DNA from: Aquimarina algicola
Lineage (GTDB): Bacteria > Bacteroidota > Bacteroidia > Flavobacteriales > Flavobacteriaceae
DNA length: 64,000 nucleotides
Direction: 5' to 3'
Assembly (NCBI RefSeq): GCF_006443095.1
Contig: NZ_VFWZ01000001.1
Location: 186,001-250,000, forward strand
Part shown: in pieces, positions 20,192-29,485 of the stretch
Numbering within the stretch: position 1 is the stretch's first letter
Layout of the letters: each line of letters starts with the position of its first letter
Translations under genes and position numbers: made by a program
Notes under the pieces: model-generated
The model's input: only the letters and a program-made list of their open reading frames with translations
What the model was told of the DNA's origin: nothing
Database searches by the model: none

Positions 20192-20808
20192 TGTTTTTTG
20201 TTTTTAAAATTAAAGCGGTAACCATATTGTAAAAAAAGTGTAGGGAACGTACCGGCATTGTAGTTAAAACGTGGACTAAAGGTGATATTAAAATAACTAC
20301 CGGAACGTATTTTTCCTTTGCGTTGCCTGCCTACTCCAACAGAAAGGGTAGGATTATAATATCCTCGTCCAGGCAGAAACACTTTCTCCACATTATCTCC
20401 TTTGACTTTGTAGGTCTCCGGTAAGAATGAGCGATAATATCCTAATGGGTTTAACGCTACATGGAATTGCCATCTTTTCGGACTCGTTCTTCTCCATATC
20501 AATCCATAATAAGTATGTAAACCATTATCTGTTTTGTTAGCGAAGTTGGTCGAATACCCTATGCTTCCATTAAATAAAAATTGATGAGTAATAGTTTTTT
20601 GACCTCTCTTTTTTTCTTTACTATTTTTCTTTTCTTTCCAGAGATACTCAGCACCTAAATTAATGCCGTTATCCCAGAGTAAATTACCATAATATCCTAC
20701 TTTAAATTCTGTTTTGTCTAGAAAAGTAGTGGTGGCATTGTCTTTTCCTATTTGAGCATTGCTATTTAGAGCATAAACTAGTAGAAAAATAACACTGTAC
20801 TTTTTCAT
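20188..20808 (-). CDS. Outer-membrane beta-barrel-like protein
   Basis: 206 residues, signal peptide MKKYSVIFLLVYALNSNAQ, then alternating aromatic/polar strands ending RFNFKNKKQ. Looks like a small outer-membrane barrel. It sits between two secreted hydrolase-like genes on the same strand and opposite a sensor kinase gene, suggesting an envelope module controlled by that kinase pair (inference). Confidence 0.7.
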   Translation of the reverse strand: MKKYSVIFLLVYALNSNAQIGKDNATTTFLDKTEFKVGYYGNLLWDNGINLGAEYLWKEKKNSKEKKRGQKTITHQFLFNGSIGYSTNFANKTDNGLHTYYGLIWRRTSPKRWQFHVALNPLGYYRSFLPETYKVKGDNVEKVFLPGRGYYNPTLSVGVGRQRKGKIRSGSYFNITFSPRFNYNAGTFPTLFLQYGYRFNFKNKKQ

Positions 20809-20832
20809 CTTTTTAAACTTTTAGAATTATGA

Positions 20833-21747
20833 TTAAAATGATCGTTTTTGTATTCCAAATGCTTCGTTAAAGCCTTGTACAATATAGTCATCAAGAGTAG
20901 TGTCATGACCGCCATCTCCAGCTATGATGTTCGTATTTTTTGATTGTAAAAACGTAATTTCCTGGTCTGTAAGACCTCCTACAGCCTCATCTGTTGCTCC
21001 ATAGATATAAGTCATGTTAGATAAGTCTTCAATACTGTTAAAGTCCTGTATATATCTATTCTTTATTATTCCGGCAAACAATCTAGCTTCATTTTTATTA
21101 AATGTATTTTCAAATGGTTCTGGTGCTATTATGGGCGTAACTCCATTTTCAAACTCTGCCAGTCTTCCTTCTGCCAGTGCCTGCCAAAAAACATCATTAA
21201 TATTCAATCTCCCCGTCACAATTAAATATTTGTCAGCTACATCGAATCCTTTTTCTGCAATCAATTCTTGTGCTACAAAAGCACCATATGAATTTCCTAA
21301 GATATAAATTGTTCTACCTTCATCTTTAAAATACTTAACAACTTGATATAGCTTTTCTACACTTTCAGCATTAAAATTGACAGCTTGATCTAATGTGATT
21401 TCATTACCTTCTAATATGTCAGGATTTAATGTTTGTGCTTGATGTACAGTTACATTCAACACACCTGTAAGATTAAAAGTATTGGAAAGATAATCAACTA
21501 TACCCGTGGCGAGTTCTGTACTAGGACCTCCAGGTACAGTTATCAGAACTGTAGAAGCTTTTTCATCTCCTCTGAAATAAATTAAATCTTTAATGTCTTG
21601 TGATATTTCATCAGCAATTACAGGCGGTTTTACATCATCATCTTTGGAACATGAGAATGTGGTTATAGAGAATATCACAATTAGAAGGATATTAGCAATA
21701 GCATATAAGCGTTTGGTATTTGTAATTTTTAAGAATACTTTTTTCAT
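20833..21747 (-). CDS. Alpha/beta hydrolase-like lipoprotein
   Basis: 304 residues, lipobox at FSCSKDDD (Cys33). Fold motifs: TVPGGPST (oxyanion region) and nucleophile Ser153 in ILGNSYGAFVAQE; a possible catalytic His lies in AGDGGHDTTLD near the end. More diverged than its neighbour at 19139-20191 and probably an old paralogue. First gene of the minus-strand block; divergent from the sensor kinase at 21896, with 148 bases between. Confidence 0.75.
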   Translation of the reverse strand: MKKVFLKITNTKRLYAIANILLIVIFSITTFSCSKDDDVKPPVIADEISQDIKDLIYFRGDEKASTVLITVPGGPSTELATGIVDYLSNTFNLTGVLNVTVHQAQTLNPDILEGNEITLDQAVNFNAESVEKLYQVVKYFKDEGRTIYILGNSYGAFVAQELIAEKGFDVADKYLIVTGRLNINDVFWQALAEGRLAEFENGVTPIIAPEPFENTFNKNEARLFAGIIKNRYIQDFNSIEDLSNMTYIYGATDEAVGGLTDQEITFLQSKNTNIIAGDGGHDTTLDDYIVQGFNEAFGIQKRSF

Positions 21748-21895
21748 GGTTTATTTTATTTATAATTTTTGAGCAAAGAAATGCGGAAAAACGCTTTAGA
21801 ATAGAGTAATTTGATAACCGTTGAATAGTTCTTGACGAACGCAATAATTGCTGTATTACAAATAAATAATATGTTTCTTTGCACAAAATATACCA

Positions 21896-22933
21896 ATGAG
21901 CAACATCAAATCAATAAAGAAAATAGCACTACATCTGCTGATCTGGGTATTAAATTATTTGTTGTTTGCTTTTGTTGTCCATTCAGATTGGAACGGGTTT
22001 AATAATGTTTCTGAGGTTCATAATAGTTTAGCCTATGCCTATACCTATGGTATTTTTACCAATATCTTTTTGTTTTATATACAAGTGTTTTGGTTGGTCC
22101 CGAAAATGTATATGCTTAAAAGAAAATCAACATACTATGTGCTTTCTTTTTCTATATGCCTAGTAGTTTCTCTAATTGAAACCTATTTTGATTATATGCT
22201 GTATGATATATTTGAAATCTATGATACTGATGAATTTATGGATAACTTTAGCACTACTGTTTTTGTTAACCTATTTTATAGTGTTGCTGGTTTTTATTAC
22301 ATCTTTAGACAAGCGCACAAAACATCTGAAAAGGAAAAACAATTACTAATACAAGAATCGTTTAAGGCAGAATTAAAATATCTAAAAGCACAGTTAAATC
22401 CTCACTTTTTATTTAATGGAATTAATAGTGTTTACCATTTAATTGGAAAAGATGATGTTTTAGCCAAAGATACATTGCTTCAATTTTCAGAGCTACTACG
22501 CTATCAATTGTATGAAAGTGGTGCTCAAATTATATTAGAGAAAGAATTAGACTTTGTATTACAGTATATCAAGATGGAAAAAACCCGTAAGGGTTCAGAT
22601 ATTCAGCTAACCTACGATATAAAATTTGAGAGTGCTACAAAAAAAATAGTTCCATTATTATTAATTCCAATTATAGAAAATGCGTTTAAGCATTGTAGTA
22701 ATCATACCAATAATTATGACAATAATATAGACATAAAAATTAAAGAAGTAGGAGGTAGGCTCTCATTGGATTGTGTAAATACTTTTGATGAAATAACCAA
22801 TAAAAATACTGTTGGGGGAATCGGTTTAATAAATGTAAAAAGACGCTTATCGCTAGTATATCCAGATAAATATGAATTAACCATCCTTAAGAAAAATTCA
22901 AGGTTTATCGTTAACTTGGTAATAGAATTATAG
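21896..22933 (+). CDS. LytS/YehU-type sensor histidine kinase
   Basis: 345 residues. Four membrane spans (about 10-30, 48-68, 78-97, 120-137), then the His_kinase domain with KAQLNPHFLFNGINSVYHL (His170) and an ATPase domain with PIIENAFKHC (N box) and GGIGLINVKRRL (G box). It should autophosphorylate and pass phosphate to the LytTR regulator 11 bases downstream. Close paralogue of the kinase at 40271-41296: both have the same DWNGF / NWNGF N-terminal motif and LAYAY(T/S)YGIF span. No recognisable extracellular sensor domain. Confidence 0.93.
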   Translation: MSNIKSIKKIALHLLIWVLNYLLFAFVVHSDWNGFNNVSEVHNSLAYAYTYGIFTNIFLFYIQVFWLVPKMYMLKRKSTYYVLSFSICLVVSLIETYFDYMLYDIFEIYDTDEFMDNFSTTVFVNLFYSVAGFYYIFRQAHKTSEKEKQLLIQESFKAELKYLKAQLNPHFLFNGINSVYHLIGKDDVLAKDTLLQFSELLRYQLYESGAQIILEKELDFVLQYIKMEKTRKGSDIQLTYDIKFESATKKIVPLLLIPIIENAFKHCSNHTNNYDNNIDIKIKEVGGRLSLDCVNTFDEITNKNTVGGIGLINVKRRLSLVYPDKYELTILKKNSRFIVNLVIEL

Positions 22934-22944
22934 AAAATAATAGA

Positions 22945-23619
22945 ATGAAACAACTAAATTGTTTAATCATTGATGATGAACCTATAGCAAGAGAAGGTAT
23001 TAGAGATTATTGTAAAGAGGTTTCTTTTTTAAATGTTGTTGCATTGTGCAAAAATGTACTACAAGCAAATCATTATTTAGGTAACAACCAAATTGATTTA
23101 ATTTTCCTAGATATTAATATGCCTATATTATCAGGTATTGATTGGCTAAAAGATTTAAAAAAATCTCCTTCAGTTATTATGACCACTGCATACGAAGAAT
23201 ATGCTTTGCAAAGCTTTACATTTAACGTTTTAGACTATTTAGTAAAACCCATTTCGTTTAAACGGTTTTTGCAGGCAGTTAACAAGGTTAACAGTTATCA
23301 CATACATAATGATGAAAAAAACATACTTTTTTTAAAAAGTGAAAGACAACTTAAAAAGATAGATGTAAAGGATATTCTATTTGTAGAAGCAATGCAAAAT
23401 TATATCAAAGTTGTAACATCAAAAGAGACTATTATCACTAATACATCTTTAAAGAATTTTAAAGATCAATTGCCTGAAGATAATTTTATACAAACACATA
23501 AATCTTACATCGTGTCTAAGTATAAAGTAGATAAAATTGTTGGGAACGAAATAATAATTGAAAATCATAAAATTCCAATAAGTGTTCGTTTAAAAAGTAA
23601 AATCTTAGGTAGGTTCTAA
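22945..23619 (+). CDS. LytTR-family response regulator
   Basis: 224 residues. Receiver domain 1-120 with acidic pair IIDDEP and phosphoacceptor Asp56 in LIFLDINMP; LytTR DNA-binding domain about 125-224 (ILFVEAMQNYIKVVT ... QTHKSYIVSKYKVDKI). Partner of the kinase just upstream. The regulator at 41305-41991 is a close paralogue along its whole length. Confidence 0.94.
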   Translation: MKQLNCLIIDDEPIAREGIRDYCKEVSFLNVVALCKNVLQANHYLGNNQIDLIFLDINMPILSGIDWLKDLKKSPSVIMTTAYEEYALQSFTFNVLDYLVKPISFKRFLQAVNKVNSYHIHNDEKNILFLKSERQLKKIDVKDILFVEAMQNYIKVVTSKETIITNTSLKNFKDQLPEDNFIQTHKSYIVSKYKVDKIVGNEIIIENHKIPISVRLKSKILGRF

Positions 23620-23684
23620 GCTTAATTATGATATAGGAATTTATATAATTTTCAGAAAGTGTAAAATACTAGAATTTGAAAAGA

Positions 23685-23720
23685 AAAACCCGAAAATCTA
23701 ATTGACTTTCGGGTTTTTTT
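23685..23720. terminator. Bidirectional terminator
   Basis: AAAACCCGAAA / TTTCGGGTTTT, an 11-bp stem with an 11-base loop, T run on both strands. It lies between the convergent regulator (stop 23619) and the LPMO gene (stop 23765) and can serve both. Confidence 0.9.
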
Positions 23721-23764
23721 GAATAATGCAAAGAATTATTTTTACAACCTATAATTTATAAAGT

Positions 23765-25390
23765 TTATTGTATTAAAAATTTTGAAGTATGGTCAGTACC
23801 CAGAGGACTTTCTACTTTTACTAAATACAGTCCAGCTTCTAATCCAGAAAGATCAATATTTAATTTTTTTGTATTCTCTTTTACTGTAAAAGATTTTATA
23901 GCTCTTCCGTTAAGATCTGAAATAATAACTCTATTATTTTTAAAATTTATTTGGCTTTCTAAAAATATATTATTGATTGCAGGATTTGGATACATGGTAA
24001 AGTCAACTTCTTTTGCAGGAGAATGTTTTTCTATACTTTTTGCGCTCGATTTTTCAGTATCACAATCAGGAGGTGTGCTAGAAGTACTGCAGTAAATAGT
24101 AAATCCTTCAGTTTGTGAAACCATTACAAAATTACCTGCATCAATCGTTACAGAATATGAACCATCAAGTCCTGCAAAGCCAGTATTAGTAAGTGTAATC
24201 TGAGGATTTGATTCATTAAATGTATGAGTAGTGTTTTCTAATAAATTTACCCACCAGCTAGGGAAACCATTATTTGTACTTACTGATAATTGATATAATC
24301 CATTATGAACTGAATCCCAGTTGATTGTTAAATTGGTAATAGTATTCAGATCAGGTCCGTCTCCCAGAACAAAAATATGATCATATGAGCTGTTAATAGA
24401 TGGTAGTATTGATGATATCGGGGTATCAAATGGACATGGGATTTCTTTACAATCCGGATCAACTAATAAGCTAATGGTTTCTACGATACCGCTGCTAAAT
24501 TCAGCATCACTTACAGTCAAAGTTACTGTAGCGTTCTCTAGACCGGAATAGGTATGAGAAACCTCTATACCTTCCGCTGTAGTGCCGTCTCCAAAATCCC
24601 AGATATACGTTAAATCATCCCCATCAGGATCAAATGAATCTGCGGCACTAAATGTTACATTAGAGCCACCGCATCGACCATTATCAAAAGAGAATTTAGC
24701 ATCTGGGGGTCTATTAGGCACCGGATCTGAACCAAAATCGACATCACTGGTAGAATAGAAGGCTTCTGGGGTAAGTGAGCGTTGCCAAATACTATAGATT
24801 ACATGCTTACCTTTTCTAGGAGGTAATATTACATCAATATTATCAGTAGCGGCGGCAGGTCTTGGTCCGGTTCGCTTTAGCAATTCTAGACTGTCCCAGG
24901 TAAGCGGTTGATCTGGTGTCCAGTCTGCTTTGGTAATATAAACATCATAGTACAAAGTTTGATGTGGTGTAGAATTTGTCCAGGTAACTGTATATGGTCC
25001 TGGAGTTACTTGTGTTGTCACCCAATCATCTCGTACTTGATCCAAACCCCCAAATTTATCTGGTCGCCCGGCACTTGCTAGATTTCCATCCTGTATAATT
25101 GTTGTATGCATACCACCAGCATCCATACGAGCGACTTCATTCCAGTCGTAGAATGCCTGTGTTCCCCAACCGATAATAGCAGCTTCGCAAGCAGGGGAGT
25201 CCGGGCTTTGAGGATCTTCTTGAAAACAAATCCATACGCGACTTGGCGGATTAGTTACCGTACCGTGTGTAAGAATAGATTGACAAGGTGCTAATAAAAA
25301 AATAAGACAGACCAAAGCCTGTATTAAGTTACTTTTAATTAGGATACCAATCCCAAAACAATGTTCTCGAGTTAGTTTACGTGTTTTCAT
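23765..25390 (-). CDS. AA10 lytic polysaccharide monooxygenase with PKD and T9SS tag
   Basis: 541 residues. After a signal peptide the mature enzyme should begin at His42 (THGTVTNPPSR); the second copper-brace His is His143 in NSTPHQTLYYDVYITK, and EAFYSTSDVDF gives the axial Phe and the Asp motif of the family. AA10 enzymes cut chitin or cellulose oxidatively using Cu. A PKD domain (about 231-312, WDFGDGTT), a further beta domain (about 325-430) that may bind carbohydrate, and a C-terminal T9SS type A sorting domain (MYPNPAINN ... YLVKVES) follow. Chitin is the likelier substrate; this is inference from family trends. Confidence 0.9.
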   Translation of the reverse strand: MKTRKLTREHCFGIGILIKSNLIQALVCLIFLLAPCQSILTHGTVTNPPSRVWICFQEDPQSPDSPACEAAIIGWGTQAFYDWNEVARMDAGGMHTTIIQDGNLASAGRPDKFGGLDQVRDDWVTTQVTPGPYTVTWTNSTPHQTLYYDVYITKADWTPDQPLTWDSLELLKRTGPRPAAATDNIDVILPPRKGKHVIYSIWQRSLTPEAFYSTSDVDFGSDPVPNRPPDAKFSFDNGRCGGSNVTFSAADSFDPDGDDLTYIWDFGDGTTAEGIEVSHTYSGLENATVTLTVSDAEFSSGIVETISLLVDPDCKEIPCPFDTPISSILPSINSSYDHIFVLGDGPDLNTITNLTINWDSVHNGLYQLSVSTNNGFPSWWVNLLENTTHTFNESNPQITLTNTGFAGLDGSYSVTIDAGNFVMVSQTEGFTIYCSTSSTPPDCDTEKSSAKSIEKHSPAKEVDFTMYPNPAINNIFLESQINFKNNRVIISDLNGRAIKSFTVKENTKKLNIDLSGLEAGLYLVKVESPLGTDHTSKFLIQ

Positions 25391-25463
25391 AGTTTTAGTT
25401 TTAAGTTAAAATATATGGCGATTTAAAAAAGATGTATTAACCAATCATTACTTATTTAATTTG

Positions 25464-26156
25464 TTATCCATTACTATATTCTCTTTTTAATATTTCAATA
25501 TGTCTTTGTATGCGTTCTATTTCTTCAGGCAAAGTACCTTTATAGACACCTCTGATATGTCCATTTTTATCAATTAGTATTAAATTTTCAGTATGGATAA
25601 AACCATTTTTATCATGAGTTTGTTTATAGGTTTCGTCTGCGAAATAAGCTTCTCTTGCCAAATTGTAAATCTCTTCTTCTTTTCCTGTAACCAAATACCA
25701 TTTTTCTGGGTTTATATCGTTTCGTTCTCCATATTTTTGTAATATTTCTACCGTATCATGACTGGGAAAAACAGTATGAGAAATAAATTTAATCTCATCA
25801 TCTTCAAAATATTCTTCTTGTAGTTTACTGATGTTATTGGTTAGTTTTACACAAATACTAGGGCAAGTGGTAAAAAAGAAATTAGCAACATAGATATATC
25901 CCCGTAAATCTTTATTTGTTATCTCTTTTCCTAACTGATTTTTAAATTTGAAGTTTGGGATTTTATGAAACATTTTTAGTTCATCATCAGTTGGTAACCA
26001 AGAGGGAGTAAAATCTGCAGTATTGTAATAGGGTAACTTATCGATTTTTTTTGTTCCTATTCTGATAGCTTTATCCTTATTTTCCAAACTCCTTTTACAG
26101 GCAGTTGTTATGCACGACAGAACTAGTAATATCAAACTTAATTTTTTAATCCACAT
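25464..26156 (-). CDS. SCO1/SenC-family lipoprotein
   Basis: 230 residues, lipobox around ITTACKRS. Thioredoxin-like fold with the copper-binding TTCPSICVKL (CxxxC) motif and the distal His in NGFIHTENLILID. SCO proteins deliver copper to cytochrome oxidase CuA or act as thiol reductases. Placed next to a copper-using LPMO gene, though the link may be coincidental. Overlaps the upstream gene by 11 bases. Confidence 0.92.
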   Translation of the reverse strand: MWIKKLSLILLVLSCITTACKRSLENKDKAIRIGTKKIDKLPYYNTADFTPSWLPTDDELKMFHKIPNFKFKNQLGKEITNKDLRGYIYVANFFFTTCPSICVKLTNNISKLQEEYFEDDEIKFISHTVFPSHDTVEILQKYGERNDINPEKWYLVTGKEEEIYNLAREAYFADETYKQTHDKNGFIHTENLILIDKNGHIRGVYKGTLPEEIERIQRHIEILKREYSNG

Positions 26157-26697
26157 AATTATCAGATTTACAATTTACAGAACCAATTAACCCGAAACGC
26201 TCACCATTTATTACTTGATAGTTCACTACTATTTTTCCCCGATAATCCCATATTTTTTGTGGACCGGATTCTTTACCATCGACATAGTTGAATTCTTTAG
26301 CCAGTTTACCATTGCTATACCATTCTTGTTGAATCCCTACGGGGTTCCCATCACTATCAAATTTTTTTATAAATTTTAATTGACCATTACTCCACCAGGC
26401 TTTATGGATTCCTGATTTTTTACCGTTTTGGTAGAATCGGATTGCAGCTAATTTTCCATTTGCAAATAGTTTTTGCTCTTCACCATGTTTTCTTCCTTCC
26501 AGATAATTCACTTTATTGATAGCAAGTGTATCTACCCTAGAAGAAAGTATACCAGAAAAGGGTTTATCTTTATAATATAAAAGGTCTCCTTTAGGTTTTA
26601 AATCTTTATTGCTAACATCAAGGTTATGAGTTTTTGGATTGCAACTAAAAAGAGAAAAGAGTAAGAATACAAAGATGATTTTTGTAGTGACATACAT
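26146..26697 (-). CDS. YwqK/MORN-repeat lipoprotein
   Basis: 183 residues from MYVTTKIIFVFLLFSLFSCNP, a clean lipoprotein signal; an in-frame ATG at 26769 would bury it. The body is five to six repeats of the MORN-variant type (LEGRKHGEEQKLFANGKL, NGKKSGIHKAWWSNGQL, YVDGKESGPQKIWDYRGK). Such YwqK proteins are often labelled antitoxins, but no toxin is next to it. Overlaps the SCO gene, so they are co-transcribed. Confidence 0.85.
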   Translation of the reverse strand: MYVTTKIIFVFLLFSLFSCNPKTHNLDVSNKDLKPKGDLLYYKDKPFSGILSSRVDTLAINKVNYLEGRKHGEEQKLFANGKLAAIRFYQNGKKSGIHKAWWSNGQLKFIKKFDSDGNPVGIQQEWYSNGKLAKEFNYVDGKESGPQKIWDYRGKIVVNYQVINGERFGLIGSVNCKSDNYVD

Positions 26698-26937
26698 AGG
26701 GTTGGGGTTATAATTTTTTTTGTAATGTCTCGCCTGTAGAGTATAAAAAGAACCTTTATATACTATCACTTAAGATGATACGTATTTTACTTCTTTTTAC
26801 CTTTTAATCAAACCAAATTAATCATGTAGCATTTACAATACATATAACGTTCACTTTTTACAGTGTACGGGATACATTTTGTAACATTACATTCCTGGAT
26901 TGACTAACGATCTTAAATATTAAATAGCCTTACAAGT

Positions 26938-27060
26938 ATGATGATAAATCATTTAAGGCTTTTATCTTCTAATTTTATTGAAGAATTATTGGATAAATAT
27001 AGGTATCCAATAACGGATATAGTTTTTGGGATTGTGTTTTTTCATGTTGGTTTTAATTAA
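26938..27060 (+). CDS. Possible 40-aa ORF
   Basis: MMINHLRLLSSNFIEELLDK opens a 40-codon frame ending FFHVGFN. Composition is protein-like, with an amphipathic helix then a hydrophobic stretch. No ribosome-binding or promoter signal decides it. It lies in a long intergenic stretch (26698-27542) upstream of a TetR cassette. It could be real, a gene remnant, or chance. Confidence 0.22.
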   Translation: MMINHLRLLSSNFIEELLDKYRYPITDIVFGIVFFHVGFN

Positions 27061-27227
27061 GTTAGTGTTTAAATATTGTACTATAATTTACCAAATATTA
27101 TTTTGAAATAGACTGTTTAACAAAAATTTAAAACAAATAATTAAAAAATTTTAATGGGAATTTTTTTATGTTTTTTTGAAAAAATAGCGGGATGAAGTAG
27201 CAAGTTGTGAGAAAAATTATCATTGAT

Positions 27228-27319
27228 TATGATTAATAAACATTTTCAATGACCTTAACAAGATTATATCGTTAAAAGTATTAGAATATAAATAGACGGT
27301 AATCAAAAATCGAATTAGT
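27228..27319 (+). repeat. 92-bp direct repeat, left copy
   Basis: Aligns without gaps to 30321-30412: 18 mismatches in 92 positions by my count (about 80% identity). The left copy lies 220 bases upstream of tetR, the right copy directly after the last gene of the cassette. No coding frame is conserved across both. The rest of 27061-27495 is AT-rich and shows nothing else I can name. Confidence 0.8.
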
Positions 27320-27495
27320 ATAGTAATATTTATATTATACTGTTAGTGATTCATAGGGTTTCAAAGACTTTTCGAATTTTTTAAAAAGGTAATACGGTAC
27401 TTAAATATTCAAAATAATATATGAGAAATATAAAGAAGAAGTATCTCTGAAATGATTTAAAACATAAATTAACCAAACATTAACAAACTTAATAT

Positions 27496-27524
27496 TAGAC
27501 CGTTCGTTTATTTTGATACATTTG
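27496..27524 (+). promoter_or_regulatory. tetR operator and promoter
   Basis: The 19-mer TAGACCGTTCGTTTATTTT (27496-27514) recurs inverted and identical at 28149-28167. It overlaps the region just upstream of a TACATTTG -7 element (27517-27524), placing a bound repressor over the promoter. Its first 15 bases form an imperfect palindrome (TAGAC... / ...TTTA), typical of TetR-family operators. Confidence 0.8.
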
Positions 27525-27542
27525 TAATGTAAATCAGTGATA

Positions 27543-28133
27543 ATGGCAAAGCATAATATAGATAACATTTTAGATAAAGGGATAGAATTATTTAGGTTAA
27601 ATGGGTATCATAATACTGGAATAAGAGATATTCTTAAAGCTTGTAACATGCCAAAAGGGTCTTTTTATCATTCTTTTGAGAGTAAAGAAGATTTTGTTGT
27701 TAAAGCTATTGCGCGATTTGAAGAAGTAATAGGAAAGGAGTTTGAAAAAAACTTATCGAACGAATCACTATCATACTACAACAGAATTAGAAATCATTTT
27801 AAAATACATATTAAATGGTATACAGAAAAAGATTTTAAAGTTGGTTGTCTTTTAGGAAATTTGAGTACTGAGGTAGCGGGTACGATTGATCCAGTTTCAA
27901 ATGCTATCTCAGGGGTTTATGACAGATGGAGTAGAGGATTAGCTTCCTTTATCAAAAAAGGGCAAGAAGAGGGTGAAATTACAAGTGATATTGAAGCTCT
28001 TCATTTGGCAAATTACTTATTCGATAGCTTTAATGGAGCGTTAGGAAGAATGAAAGTAGAACGAAGTAAAACACCTTTGGATCAATTTTTAAACATAAAC
28101 CTGATGTTCATAAAAACAAAAGAAAAAGTTTGA
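27543..28133 (+). CDS. TetR/AcrR-family repressor
   Basis: 196 residues from ATG at 27543 (an in-frame GTG lies two codons earlier). N-terminal helix-turn-helix NTGIRDILKACNMPKGSFYHSFESKEDF is a classic TetR DNA-binding domain; the ligand-binding part has the YxaF/LmrA-like GCLLGNLSTEVA motif. It should repress itself and the genes from 28253 through the matched operators. The inducer is unknown; family members respond to small hydrophobic or reactive compounds. Confidence 0.92.
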   Translation: MAKHNIDNILDKGIELFRLNGYHNTGIRDILKACNMPKGSFYHSFESKEDFVVKAIARFEEVIGKEFEKNLSNESLSYYNRIRNHFKIHIKWYTEKDFKVGCLLGNLSTEVAGTIDPVSNAISGVYDRWSRGLASFIKKGQEEGEITSDIEALHLANYLFDSFNGALGRMKVERSKTPLDQFLNINLMFIKTKEKV

Positions 28134-28148
28134 CTTTTTTTTAAGTTA

Positions 28149-28167
28149 AAAATAAACGAACGGTCTA
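28149..28167 (-). promoter_or_regulatory. Second TetR operator, inverted
   Basis: Exact reverse complement of the 19-mer at 27496-27514. It sits between the tetR stop (28133) and the AhpD-like gene (28253), where it would control that gene. A second, separate control point indicates the operon has its own promoter rather than relying on read-through from tetR. Confidence 0.82.
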
Positions 28168-28252
28168 TTAATAAAAAATATCTAAAATGACCAATTAGAT
28201 ATTTTAAAAAGAATGGTCAAAAAAAGAAATAAAAATTTAAAAATTTATAAAA

Positions 28253-28828
28253 ATGACAACATTTGGAAATTTAAATTATGATGTAAAGACAATCGAAAAC
28301 GCACCCGAAAATTCGAAGTCAATTTTAGAAGCAGCAAAAAAAACATATGGTTTTGTTCCCAATCTATTAGGAACTATGGCACATCATCCTGCTTTACTCA
28401 AGAATTATTGGGATGGAGTAGCAAATCTAGAAACAAATAGTACACTGACTGCCAAAGAACAACAAATAGCTTATTTAGCAGCAAGCTATGAGAATAATTG
28501 TCATTATTGTATGGCAGCACATACTTCAATAGGTCAAATGCATAAAATTGATCAAAGTATTTTGGATGCCTTAAGAACTGGAACAGCAATTCCTGATGCA
28601 AAATTAGAAGCCCTAAGTCAATTTGTAAAATCAGTTACCGTAAGTAGAGGTAAAGTTTCTGAGACCGATGTTGAGAAATTCCTATCAGCTGGATTTACTC
28701 AAGAGAATGTGCTAGAAGTTATTACTATTGTAAGTCTTAAAGTTATGACCAATTATATCAACTTCATTGCAAAAACCAAAGTTGATACTGCTTTTGAGCC
28801 TAATGCTTGGGAAAAATTGATGATATAA
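28253..28828 (+). CDS. AhpD-like / carboxymuconolactone decarboxylase-family protein
   Basis: 191 residues. Helical AhpD fold with the redox motif NNCHYCMAAHTS (CxxC and downstream His) and ATAK-like start of helices. Family members are peroxidases or alkylhydroperoxidase partners. Preceded by the TetR operator and followed by a thioredoxin-like gene, so a redox or electrophile-stress role fits (inference). Confidence 0.88.
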   Translation: MTTFGNLNYDVKTIENAPENSKSILEAAKKTYGFVPNLLGTMAHHPALLKNYWDGVANLETNSTLTAKEQQIAYLAASYENNCHYCMAAHTSIGQMHKIDQSILDALRTGTAIPDAKLEALSQFVKSVTVSRGKVSETDVEKFLSAGFTQENVLEVITIVSLKVMTNYINFIAKTKVDTAFEPNAWEKLMI

Positions 28829-28841
28829 TTAAACAGTGTAT

Positions 28842-28879
28842 AGAACCTGTTATTAATCATTACGAATATGACAGGTTCT
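28842..28879 (+). terminator. Inter-gene hairpin
   Basis: AGAACCTGT / ACAGGTTCT, nine perfect pairs with a 20-base loop, in the gap between the AhpD-like and thioredoxin-like genes. No strong T run follows, so it may be an RNA-processing or partial-termination site rather than a full terminator. Confidence 0.35.
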
Positions 28880-28906
28880 CATTTAATCATTTTAAATAAA
28901 ATAAAT

Positions 28907-29458
28907 ATGTCTCTCGTACAATCAAACATGATGGAATTGGGAACTAAAGCACCTGAATTTTCATTGCCAGATACAGTTTCCGGAAAAATAATATCACTAT
29001 CTGAAATAAAGTCTGATGTAGCAACGGTAATTACCTTTATTTGTAATCATTGCCCATTTGTACATCATATAAATAGTAAACTTGTCGAGGTAGCCGATAC
29101 CTTTCAGTCACATGGAGTTCAGTTTGTAGCGATCAGTAGTAACGACGTAAATTATTATCCTCAAGACGGACCAGATATGATGAAAAGAGTAGCCAAAAGT
29201 CAAGGTTATACTTTTCCTTATTTATATGATGAAACTCAAAGAGTAGCAAATGCTTATCAAGCAGAATGCACGCCTGATTTTTTTGTTTTTGATGAAAATC
29301 TTGAACTAGTATATAGAGGACGTTTTGATGAGACAAGACTAGGAATGGATAACGCGACAGGAAAAGAACTTTCTGAAGCATTAAAAGCTCTTGTACATAA
29401 ATCAGAAGTGCCAACTGATCAAAAACCAAGTATAGGTTGTAGTATTAAATGGAAATAA
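28907..29458 (+). CDS. Thioredoxin-like / AhpC-TSA-family protein
   Basis: 183 residues from MSLVQSNMMELGTKAPEF; an upstream ATG at 28868 lies in the hairpin and gives a poor N-terminus. Thioredoxin fold with GTKAPEFSLPD, the redox CNHCPFVHH and the cis-Pro region ECTPDFFVFDENLELVYRG; ends in PSIGCSIKWK, typical of a peroxiredoxin-like subfamily often paired with redox stress genes. No signal peptide, so cytoplasmic. Confidence 0.9.
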   Translation: MSLVQSNMMELGTKAPEFSLPDTVSGKIISLSEIKSDVATVITFICNHCPFVHHINSKLVEVADTFQSHGVQFVAISSNDVNYYPQDGPDMMKRVAKSQGYTFPYLYDETQRVANAYQAECTPDFFVFDENLELVYRGRFDETRLGMDNATGKELSEALKALVHKSEVPTDQKPSIGCSIKWK

Positions 29459-29485
29459 ACTAATTATAATTAATAATAAGAAAAG

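Noticed and set aside
27076..27090. TTGTACTATAATTTA, identical to the provirus att core
   Set aside because: No XerD-like arm follows and a 15-base match is expected by chance in AT-rich DNA of this length.
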